A stretch of DNA of 64,000 bases from contig OY969110.1 in NCBI GenBank assembly GCA_963697995.1, forward strand, positions 1,612,001 through 1,676,000, given 5' to 3'. This DNA comes from MFD00082-c5 sp963697995 (GTDB lineage: Bacteria > Chlamydiota > Chlamydiia > Chlamydiales > JAJFMB01). Shown in pieces: positions 43,213 through 51,011 of the stretch (within the stretch, counting starts at the first letter, position 1; each line of letters begins with the position of its first letter). The translations under genes and the position numbers were made by a program. Under the pieces are notes generated by a model, which was given only the letters and a program-made list of their open reading frames with translations, made no database searches and was not told the origin of the DNA.

Positions 43213-45081
43213 TCAAATTTTTAAGAATTCAGCTAAAGTGGTTTCTTCCGGAATTTCAGAAAATGAGTCCGTTATGAAAAGACGCGTCCATATTTCTAAG
43301 ACAAGAAGAGAAAATAAACCTTTAAAATCCGATTTCTTTCCTTTAAGTGCCAGTTGCAACCACTCTTTTGAAATTAATCCGTTTTCTACTAAATAGCCGT
43401 TTTCTAAAAGTTTAAAAGTTTCTCTAATCTCTTCGTTTTCAAGCCATGAGTGCAAAAAATCGTTTTTCCTTCTTTTAGGACGGAAGACAACGTCTTTGGG
43501 GTAAATCCCTTCAAAAAGTTTTTGCAGAAAAAGCCCTGTTTCTTGATCGTTTTGGCTTTGTGGTTCGTGCAGGCTGACTAAAAATTCGATTAGGGGCAAG
43601 TCAAAATAGGGAGTGCGCCACTCAAGTCCCTCTGCATTGCAAAGTTTTGCATATTGGAAGATATACGCATCCACAAGGCGTGTTTTTATGTCGATATAAA
43701 GATATGATGAGATTTTTGATGAAAAGGAGGTTAAGACTTCAAAGCGATTTAAAAAAACTTCGGGATCGAAAAGGTTCACAAGGCTAGGGGAGAGTTCTGA
43801 AAGTTCTCGTTTGTTAAAAATTGTGTTGTGCTCTAAATACTGGTATTGCCAAGGATTGATTTTTGATGACTTAATCATTTTGTAAGCTAAGGGCTTATAG
43901 AGCCATTTGCAAAGAGGAATCAAACAATTGGTCACAACGGGTGAAAACACCTCTTTGAGCCTCTCTTTGGGGCTTAAACTTGCCTCGTCGACGGTGTAGC
44001 GGTTGTGAGCACCAAGTAGCTCATCACTTCCCATTCCTGAAAAAACAACGCGTGTTTTACCTTTTGCCATATGGGCCATTTCGTATGTCGCTACGATATT
44101 TGGATCGGCAATGGGTTCTTCTAAAGTAGAGATAATCGGAATAAGCGATTGTAAAAAGGATGCTGGAGTTATTTTCTTAATCTCTTGAGGGATTTTAAGA
44201 GTTTCAGCAACACTTTTAGCAGCTATTAAGTTCTCCTTAGATTCCCCATCGAAATAGCTTGTGTAAGATGAGACATTGGTCGCATTTTTTGTCACATAAT
44301 AAGCAATAGCAGCTGAGCCAAGTCCTCCTGAAATAAAACACCCAGCAGTCGGTTTTGTTTGGGGTAATTTCTTTTTAACAGCGTTTGCTAGTTTTTCATC
44401 AAACTCGTGAAGCGCTTCAATCGGATTGGGGGTTGGCTTATTGAAATGGGAAGAGAGGGACCAAAAGGGTTCAATTTGTAAAGCACCATGACTCTTTAAA
44501 GTCAGTGAACAGCCGGGAAGTAGCTTATTTACATTTTTGATAGGTGTTAAATCTTGTGGGAAGTACCCTAAGTAGAGGTAGGCGGCAATGGCATCTTTTG
44601 CAATTGTTTTAGGGACAATTCCTGTGATAAGAAGGCTTTTTAAGCTGCTGCTAAAGAGAAAATGGTTGTTATCCTGGTACCAATAGAGGTTTTTTTTTCC
44701 AATGGGGTCTCTTGCTAGAATAAGCTCTTCCCTATTTGAGTCATAAAGAACAATCACAAACTCCCCTTGTAACTTTTTGAGAAACGAGGGGCCAAAATGT
44801 TCATAAGCTGAAAGAGCAATATGAGCAAGGGAAGAGTCATCTAGAAAGGGGTGTTCCTTTTTTAGCTCTTTGACGTTAGTTAAGAGCCCATCAAAACCTA
44901 GGACAGTGCTTTTTCTTTCGTTTGTTGCAAAAGAGCTTCCGAGAAGCGCAAACTCCATATTTTTTAAGGTGTAGTAGTCAATTGGGGTCGTTGCCGTTTT
45001 GGCAAGAGGGCTCATCATAGACTCGATGAGGTGAGTCATTTGAAAAATATCTGGGTAGATGATGCCAGCGATTTGATGCAT
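43213..45081 (-). CDS. asnB: Asparagine-synthetase (AsnB)-family protein with altered active sites
   Basis: The 622-residue protein has both AsnB domains: an N-terminal glutamine amidotransferase fold (residues 1-200, with GEFVIVLYDSNREELILARD) and a C-terminal PP-loop ATPase (ISGGLGSAAIAYYV, SGMGSDELLGAHNRY). The nucleophile Cys2 of class II amidotransferases is His here (MHQIAGIIYP), so glutaminase activity is unlikely. The ATP loop SGGxDS reads SGGLGS (G255 for Asp). The acidic SDELLG loop remains. It may use ammonia, make another amide, or be non-catalytic. The ATG is clear. Confidence 0.8.
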   Translation of the reverse strand: MHQIAGIIYPDIFQMTHLIESMMSPLAKTATTPIDYYTLKNMEFALLGSSFATNERKSTVLGFDGLLTNVKELKKEHPFLDDSSLAHIALSAYEHFGPSFLKKLQGEFVIVLYDSNREELILARDPIGKKNLYWYQDNNHFLFSSSLKSLLITGIVPKTIAKDAIAAYLYLGYFPQDLTPIKNVNKLLPGCSLTLKSHGALQIEPFWSLSSHFNKPTPNPIEALHEFDEKLANAVKKKLPQTKPTAGCFISGGLGSAAIAYYVTKNATNVSSYTSYFDGESKENLIAAKSVAETLKIPQEIKKITPASFLQSLIPIISTLEEPIADPNIVATYEMAHMAKGKTRVVFSGMGSDELLGAHNRYTVDEASLSPKERLKEVFSPVVTNCLIPLCKWLYKPLAYKMIKSSKINPWQYQYLEHNTIFNKRELSELSPSLVNLFDPEVFLNRFEVLTSFSSKISSYLYIDIKTRLVDAYIFQYAKLCNAEGLEWRTPYFDLPLIEFLVSLHEPQSQNDQETGLFLQKLFEGIYPKDVVFRPKRRKNDFLHSWLENEEIRETFKLLENGYLVENGLISKEWLQLALKGKKSDFKGLFSLLVLEIWTRLFITDSFSEIPEETTLAEFLKI

Positions 45082-45249
45082 AAATACCTATTTATAAAGT
45101 TTTTCAAAGCTTATGTCAACGGTTCGTTCTTTAAAAAAAATAACCCACCTGTTAGAGTAGTCTGTATTCATTGATAGCAGCTTTTTTCGATTTAAGGTGC
45201 TAAGCGCTACGGTTCTTAGAGCTGTTTTACTTTTTAAGGATGTATCTTT

Positions 45250-46203
45250 ATGTTAAGCCCTTTTCTCTTAAAGTCAGCTCTTTGCTTAATTCCTTTATTT
45301 CCTTTAGTTGGGCAACCTTTGTCGTTGTCCCTTTCGACTGAGGTGGGTGTTGGCTATAGGTTGGATAATGCCAATTGGAATATTGCAGGCCCTTATAATA
45401 CCCCGAATGTGTTGTCTGAGCTTAGCTGGAAGGACTTAAACAGCGTTCAGGTTTATGGAGGAGGGCGGTTGCAGGGGATTTCGAGATTTTATGGTCGAGG
45501 CACTTTTGATTACGCCTGGATTTTGTCTGGGAAAAATCAGGACTCTGATTATAACGGCGATAATAGAACCCTTGAGTATAGTCGCTCCACAGCCGATGCA
45601 GGAAAGGGGCATTTGTTCGATGTGAGTGTTGCTGTTGGGCTTCCAGTAGTCTCTTTCCAAGCTTTTGCTGTGTCTGGTGTGGGTGGGTATTCATATCATG
45701 AGCAAAAGCTTTGCTTATACGATGGTGTTATCCAAATTTGCACAAAAAATCCAGATTATGAGGGAAGAAAAATGGAAGGGTTGGATAGTCACTACACCAA
45801 TAGGTGGAGCTCCCCTTTTGTCGGTGTCGATTTTTGGATCTCATATAAGGGAGTGACCCTTATTGGGGAGTGGGAGCACCATTTTGCTTGCTTTTCAGGG
45901 CGGGGTCATTGGAATTTGAGGCAAGATTACGTCGATTACTTTAGGGATAATACCGATTCAGCTTCAGGTTCAAGAAGTGCTCTTAAAGCTTTTATGCAGG
46001 TTTGGGGACCTTTTGAGTTAGGGGTATTGGTTGAGTATTGTACTATGCAAGGGCTTGGAGGACGCTCAGAGGTCGACGTGGGAAGATTTGAAGTCGATTA
46101 CTCAGGACAGGTTTTAGAGAGGATTGTCACTCTTCAGACAGCCTTTAATCAGGTTAATTGGCACTCGTTTAGAGTGACAGCTCTTTTAGGTTGTGGTTTT
46201 TAA
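45250..46203 (+). CDS. Outer-membrane beta-barrel protein, chlamydial Pom-like
   Basis: The 317-residue protein has an N-terminal signal peptide (LLKSALCLIPLFPLVGQPLS) and strand-rich sequence. GYRLDNANWNIAG, LSELSWKDLNSVQVYGGGR and FDYAWILSGKNQDSDYNGD recall the outer-membrane proteins of environmental chlamydiae (Protochlamydia type). It ends in F, the usual barrel terminus. It may be a porin or a surface barrel. It has its own ribosome site and is divergent from the AsnB-like gene (168 bp between). A MITE lies 151 bp downstream. Family name is from memory and unverified. Confidence 0.6.
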   Translation: MLSPFLLKSALCLIPLFPLVGQPLSLSLSTEVGVGYRLDNANWNIAGPYNTPNVLSELSWKDLNSVQVYGGGRLQGISRFYGRGTFDYAWILSGKNQDSDYNGDNRTLEYSRSTADAGKGHLFDVSVAVGLPVVSFQAFAVSGVGGYSYHEQKLCLYDGVIQICTKNPDYEGRKMEGLDSHYTNRWSSPFVGVDFWISYKGVTLIGEWEHHFACFSGRGHWNLRQDYVDYFRDNTDSASGSRSALKAFMQVWGPFELGVLVEYCTMQGLGGRSEVDVGRFEVDYSGQVLERIVTLQTAFNQVNWHSFRVTALLGCGF

Positions 46204-46354
46204 CTTTTACCATTTGCAGGAAAAATTTCTAAAGTCGATCTTCGCGCTCGGACTCACTTACTTGCAAGTGATTAGTCCCACTTACTTTGATCGCTGCAAA
46301 ACACTCTTCATTTTGTGATTTTATCTTGCGTTAGATCTGTATTTGAATATTATT

Positions 46355-46633
46355 TAGTCGGCCCTGAAAAAGTAAGGGTTCCTTGAGAAAAATTTGTAGT
46401 TAACGAGGAAGAGAGACATAGCCTATTTTGCAAGGTTTAATTATATGACAATGAGAAACGCTCTAAAATTTCGCGAATGTAACACGCACTCTCCAAAGAA
46501 AAAGTGATCCTTTTGCAACAAAAAAAGCGGTGAACGACGCTTCCCCCCACTTGAGGGGTTTGGTGAGGAGTAAAACGCCTTTTTTGTCAAAAGGGGCACT
46601 TTTTATTGGAGAGGACTTTTTCAGGGCCGACTA
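46355..46633. mobile_element. Full-length 279-bp MITE, copy D (inverse orientation)
   Basis: This is the same element as 42151-42993 but inverted. It starts TAGTCGGCCCTGAAAAAGT, then AAGGGTTCCTTGAG, and ends with CCTCTCCAATAAAAAGTG in reverse and GGGCCGACTA. TA flanks GTCGG at both ends. It lies between two convergent genes. Confidence 0.8.
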
Positions 46634-46671
46634 TTTAGAAATTGAAGAGACTTTTCTCTTTAATTGAAGTA

Positions 46672-46708
46672 AAACACCTTAAGCGCTTTTTGGTCGCTTA
46701 AGGTGTTT
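46672..46708 (-). terminator. Hairpin terminator between convergent genes
   Basis: AAACACCTTAAGCG and CGCTTAAGGTGTTT form a perfect 14-bp stem with a 9-base loop. T-runs are short on both sides, so efficiency is uncertain. It would serve the minus-strand gene at 46719 and possibly transcripts from the left. Confidence 0.5.
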
Positions 46709-46718
46709 AAATGATCTA

Positions 46719-47479
46719 TTAACTTTGCGGTTGTTCCATTTTTTTGATCGTTTTGTGATCTTGAATGGCTCTATAAATGTAGTTTGCAAATAAAATAACT
46801 GGAACTGCTCCAATAGCAACTCCTGCATTAATTCCAAGAACTGTAAGAGCTACAAGTTTCGCAACAATGGCAATTTCAATCATCGATCTTGCAATCGAAA
46901 GCCCATTTAACACTCTCTTAAGTTTCCAAGCCTTAAGCTCAGCGTCCTTTTCTGGGTGTTGAGCAACAAATTGATCGAGGGCTTTTTGATTTAAATAAGT
47001 TGAAATTTCACCCACCAAAGGAATGATGGCTGCAAATTTTTTCCATAAAGCTGTTGCTGGAACCTGTGGTGGATTCCCGCTAGTGCTTGGAGCTTTAGCG
47101 CTATCTTCAGTTGGAGCGTTGCCCTCTTGAGCCGTAGTATCATTGCTACTATTGCTACTAATGCTTGTGCCTTTCGAGCTTGATTTTTTACTAACTGGAG
47201 GTGCAGATGGTTTTTCTTTAGTGGAGAACCAGTAATTCAAACTTAAAAAAGGAGCATAAGGTTTTGCACTAACGGTTGGTTTATCCTCAGTATTTAAAGG
47301 GTTGACCTTCGTATTGTCTAGTGTATTCGTAGTGGTTTCGTTTTCATTTTTGAAAACTTTTTTAGCAGCGGCGTCAGCGGCGTCAACTGTGCTTGAAGTT
47401 AAGTTGAAGTTGAAGTTGAAGTTGTAGCTGCTCCTGCTGATAGATCTATTGTTGGGGTAAAGCTTGATGCGGCTTCCAT
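46719..47479 (-). CDS. Hypothetical membrane protein, frameshifted in a hexamer repeat
   Basis: The true start is probably ATG 47479, with AGAGGAA just upstream. It reads MEAASSFTPTIDLSAGAATT and then a Ser-Thr run. In the ACTTCA hexamer tract (about 47401-47425) one base is missing after 47400, which puts a stop in this frame. The rest, SSTVDAADAAAKKVF onward, continues in another frame to 46719. Restored, the protein is about 253 residues: a Ser/Thr/Pro-rich first 150, then a helical region, and two hydrophobic segments (IAIVAKLVALTVLGINAGVA; VPVILFANYIY). It is an Inc-like or secreted-protein candidate. The open frame starting at 47516 is an artefact of the shift. Confidence 0.55.
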
Positions 47480-47767
47480 GATATGTTCCTCTTGGTTTAA
47501 GGGTTTTATACTGCATCCACCTGAAAAAAAGCCTTCAAACATTAAAGGATATTTTTGAGGCGGAGCCAGTATGATTGACGGACTTAACACTCTATCCGAA
47601 TCGCATCTTTTATTTCAAATTTTTTGTGACGATTTGATTATTTTTTTTTCGGCTCATTTTTTTTCAGAAGAACCGTTCAGCAAAGTGTTCATCTTTTCCA
47701 CCGAAATGCTTGCTCAAGCCAGCCTCTCTGTGGTATAATTCCGCTTCATCGAAAAAAAAGTGGCAAG

Positions 47768-48097
47768 ATGGCTCCAAGAACCCCTAGAAACTACGATGGA
47801 ACAAAAACGACGAACCGCTCCCTTGGGGATGTTTTGCCGGCTGTTTTGTCCAAAATTAAAAGAGATGTGGATGTGGGTTCAGAAGCCATTTTTTCCCTTT
47901 GGCCCTCAATTGTAGGAGAGAAATTGGCCCCTATGACCGAAGTCGTTTCATTTGTCGATGGACATCTAACGGTTAAAGTCAAAAACTCCTCGTTGTTAAG
48001 TCTTTTGATGACTCACGATAAACCACGTATTCTTAAACGTTTAAAAGAAATTTATCCAGGAAGCACATTGAAAAATGTCTTCTTTAAAATGGGTTAG
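47768..48097 (+). CDS. DUF721 family protein (CT191-like)
   Basis: The 109-residue protein has the DUF721 layout: LGDVLPAVLSKI near the start, IFSLWPSIVGEKLAPMTEVV, then DGHLTVKVKNSSLLSLLM. DUF721 proteins sit next to gyrase or dnaA genes and some act as DciA-type helicase loaders, so a nucleic-acid role is likely but not shown. It is the first gene of the DUF721-gyrB-gyrA-tmk-holB block also found in Chlamydia. Confidence 0.8.
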   Translation: MAPRTPRNYDGTKTTNRSLGDVLPAVLSKIKRDVDVGSEAIFSLWPSIVGEKLAPMTEVVSFVDGHLTVKVKNSSLLSLLMTHDKPRILKRLKEIYPGSTLKNVFFKMG

Positions 48098-48110
48098 CTT
48101 GAAGGAATTT

Positions 48111-50618
48111 ATGAAACAGCAGTCAGATACCACGAGAGAAGAGTCTCTACTTTTAAAAGAGTACGACTCCAGTTCGATTACCGTCCTTGAGGGGTTGCAA
48201 GCCGTAAGAGAACGCCCCGGTATGTATGTTGGAGATACAGGCGTGAGCGGGCTTCACCAGCTGGTCTATGAAGTTGTCGACAACTGTATCGACGAAGCTA
48301 TGGCCGGTTTTTGTAAAGCCATCTATGTCACCATTCACAAAGACAACTCGATCTCAATCGAAGATGATGGGCGTGGTATTCCGATTGGGACTCACGAAAA
48401 GGAATCGGCTAAAAAAGGGCGCCCCGTATCTGCATTAGAAGTCGTTATGACTGTTCTTCACTCAGGCGGAAAATTTGAAAAAGATGTCTATAAAGTCTCT
48501 GGAGGCCTTCACGGCGTTGGAGTCTCTTGTGTGAATGCGCTCTCCAAGAAGCTTTTGGCTCACGTTTTTAAAAAAGGGGAGCACTACCTGATGGAGTTTG
48601 CCAAAGGGACTCCCGTTGGAGATTTACAAGTTGTTGGGACAACCAATAAAACGGGAACTAAAATCACCTTTTGGCCAGATGATGAGATCATGACTGAAAC
48701 GATCTTTGATTACGACATTTTGGCTAAACGTCTTCGCGAGCTTGCCTTCCTCAATAAAGGGATTAACATTTACTTTCACGATGAGAGAAACGACGATAAA
48801 GACGATGTCCACTTCTGCTACTCAGGAGGTCTAGCTTCCTTTGTTTCTTATCTTAATGAAAATAAGGAAGTCGTTTTCCCAACCCCGTTTTATTTGCATG
48901 GCACAAGACAGGGAGATGATGGTCCGATTGAAGTTGAGATTGCTCTTCAATGGAACGATACGTTTACCGAATCGATTTTTACTTATGTCAATAACATCAG
49001 TACAAGGCATGGGGGAACGCACTTAAGTGGCTTCTCGACAGCTCTTACTAGAGTATTAAATGGGTACATTAAGAGTCATAACCTCTTAAAAAATGATAAA
49101 ATCTCCATAACAGGGGATGATATGCGGGAAGGTTTGACCGCTGTGATCTCTGTGAAAGTGGTCAATCCTCAGTTTGAAGGGCAAACTAAGCAGCGCTTAG
49201 GTAACAGCGATGTGGGCTCTGTTGTTCAGCAAGTGGTGGGTGAAGAGTTAGCTATTTTCTTAGATGAGCATCCTCAAGTGGCTAAAATGATTGGGGATAA
49301 AGCCATTTTGGCAGCTCAAGCGCGTGAGGCAGCAAGAAAGGCTCGCGATTTAACCTTAAGGAAATCTGCCCTTGATTCAGCGCGTCTTCCTGGAAAGCTA
49401 ACCGATTGTCAAGAGAGAAACCCTGAGAAGTGTGAGATTTATATTGTTGAGGGAGACTCTGCGGGTGGATCTGCTAAAATGGGACGGGATAGACGGTTTC
49501 AAGCGATTCTTCCGATTAGGGGTAAGATTCTTAACGTTGAGAAATCTCGCCTTGAAAAAATTTTAAAAAACCAGGAAGTGGGAACGATGGTTTCAGCTCT
49601 TGGATGTGGTATTGGAATCGATCACTTTCAACTTGAAAAGTTAAGATACCACAAAGTCATCATTATGACGGACGCCGACGTCGATGGATCCCATATTCGA
49701 ACACTTTTACTGACCTTTTTCTACAGGCACATGCCAGCTCTTGTCGAAAATAATTTCATTTATATTGCTCAACCTCCTCTCTATAGGGTTACAAGGAAAA
49801 AACAGAGCCGCTATATCCATTCCGAAAAAGAGATGGAAAAATACTTGCTCTCCCTAGGAACAAGCGATGTTAAATTGCGTTTATATGGAAAAGAGAGAGT
49901 CTTAAATCACGAGGAGACCGAGCGTTTAGTCCAGGCCATATTGGAAGTTGAATCATTTGTATTACGCCTTGAAAAGAAGGGGATTACATTTAGGGAATTT
50001 TTATCAGCTGCCAATGAGGCACAAATCTACCCAAAATACCAGGTCGATCTGACGACAGGTTTAACTTTTGCTTACTCAAAAGATGAGTTTCAAAAGTTAA
50101 GACAGATGGATATCGAGGCCCAAGAGGTGTTGCACAATGAACGTTTAGCTGCCATCCCAAACGAAGAGATCACGCCGGAAATGAGGGTGTTTCAACCAAA
50201 ACGGCTCAATTTCGTCGAATTATATGAAGATTCTACTTTAGAAGCCCTAAAAGCCGGTTTAGTGGAGTTTCATTTCGATCTAAATAATTATATGATTGCG
50301 AATGGAATTCTTGTGCAGGTGATTGAGGATGACCAAACAGTAATCGATTGCCATACCTTAAGAGATGTGATCCAATTCTTACAATTAAATGGACGAAAAG
50401 GGATTGAGATTCAGAGGTATAAGGGATTGGGAGAGATGAATGCCGATCAGCTTTGGGAGACGACTATGGATCCGGATGCTAGAACGCTTTTAAGAGTTAC
50501 GATTACCGATGTCGTGGCAGCCGACCAAATGTTTACGATGTTGATGGGGGAGGATGTTCCTCCACGTCGAGCCTTTATCGAACAGCATGCCCTATCAGTA
50601 AAAAATTTAGATATTTAG
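48111..50618 (+). CDS. gyrB: DNA gyrase subunit B
   Basis: I chose ATG 48111 because AAGGAA precedes it; an upstream in-frame ATG at 48075 overlaps the DUF721 gene. The product is 835 residues. The GHKL ATPase domain shows VYEVVDNCIDEAMAGF and EDDGRGIPIG. The Toprim domain has EGDSAGG and DADVDGSHIRTLLL. The C-terminal QRYKGLGEMNADQLWETTMD is the usual end signature. About 150 residues inserted between Toprim and the C-terminal motif fit the long Gram-negative GyrB form. With GyrA it introduces negative supercoils using ATP. Confidence 0.96.
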   Translation: MKQQSDTTREESLLLKEYDSSSITVLEGLQAVRERPGMYVGDTGVSGLHQLVYEVVDNCIDEAMAGFCKAIYVTIHKDNSISIEDDGRGIPIGTHEKESAKKGRPVSALEVVMTVLHSGGKFEKDVYKVSGGLHGVGVSCVNALSKKLLAHVFKKGEHYLMEFAKGTPVGDLQVVGTTNKTGTKITFWPDDEIMTETIFDYDILAKRLRELAFLNKGINIYFHDERNDDKDDVHFCYSGGLASFVSYLNENKEVVFPTPFYLHGTRQGDDGPIEVEIALQWNDTFTESIFTYVNNISTRHGGTHLSGFSTALTRVLNGYIKSHNLLKNDKISITGDDMREGLTAVISVKVVNPQFEGQTKQRLGNSDVGSVVQQVVGEELAIFLDEHPQVAKMIGDKAILAAQAREAARKARDLTLRKSALDSARLPGKLTDCQERNPEKCEIYIVEGDSAGGSAKMGRDRRFQAILPIRGKILNVEKSRLEKILKNQEVGTMVSALGCGIGIDHFQLEKLRYHKVIIMTDADVDGSHIRTLLLTFFYRHMPALVENNFIYIAQPPLYRVTRKKQSRYIHSEKEMEKYLLSLGTSDVKLRLYGKERVLNHEETERLVQAILEVESFVLRLEKKGITFREFLSAANEAQIYPKYQVDLTTGLTFAYSKDEFQKLRQMDIEAQEVLHNERLAAIPNEEITPEMRVFQPKRLNFVELYEDSTLEALKAGLVEFHFDLNNYMIANGILVQVIEDDQTVIDCHTLRDVIQFLQLNGRKGIEIQRYKGLGEMNADQLWETTMDPDARTLLRVTITDVVAADQMFTMLMGEDVPPRRAFIEQHALSVKNLDI

Positions 50619-50630
50619 TGAGTGATTTCT

Positions 50631-51011
50631 ATGAGCGAGTCTGAACAAAGATTTCCAGTTTTGCCGCGCAATGTCGAAGATGAGATGAGGGAGAGCTATT
50701 TGCGCTATTCGATGTCTGTCATCATCTCACGAGCTCTTCCCGATGTTCGCGATGGCTTAAAGCCTTCACAGCGCCGTATTCTTTTTGCAATGCGGCAATT
50801 GAATTTGGGTCCAGGCGCCAAACACAGAAAGTGCGCCAAAATTTCCGGCGATACTTCCGGGGATTACCACCCTCATGGCGAACAAGTGATCTATCCAACC
50901 CTTGTGCGAATGGCACAAGATTGGATGATGCGCTATCCTTTAGTTGATGGACAGGGAAACTTCGGATCGGTTGAGGGACCCCCCAGCTGCGATGCGTTAT
51001 ACAGAAGCTAA
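50631..51011 (+). CDS. gyrA: DNA gyrase subunit A, N-terminal part before a frameshift
   Basis: From ATG 50631 the frame encodes normal GyrA sequence: LRYSMSVIISRALPDVRDGL, GDTSGDYHPHG, and the quinolone-region end MRYPLVDGQGNFGSVEG. After 50977 it runs out of frame and stops at 51011. The family continues GDPPAAMRYTEA. Here GAGGGACCCCCC encodes E-G-P-P and the catalytic tyrosine lies in the +1 frame. This is one base too many, or two too few. GyrA is essential, so this is a sequencing error or a recoded gene rather than a dead one. Confidence 0.85.
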   Translation: MSESEQRFPVLPRNVEDEMRESYLRYSMSVIISRALPDVRDGLKPSQRRILFAMRQLNLGPGAKHRKCAKISGDTSGDYHPHGEQVIYPTLVRMAQDWMMRYPLVDGQGNFGSVEGPPSCDALYRS

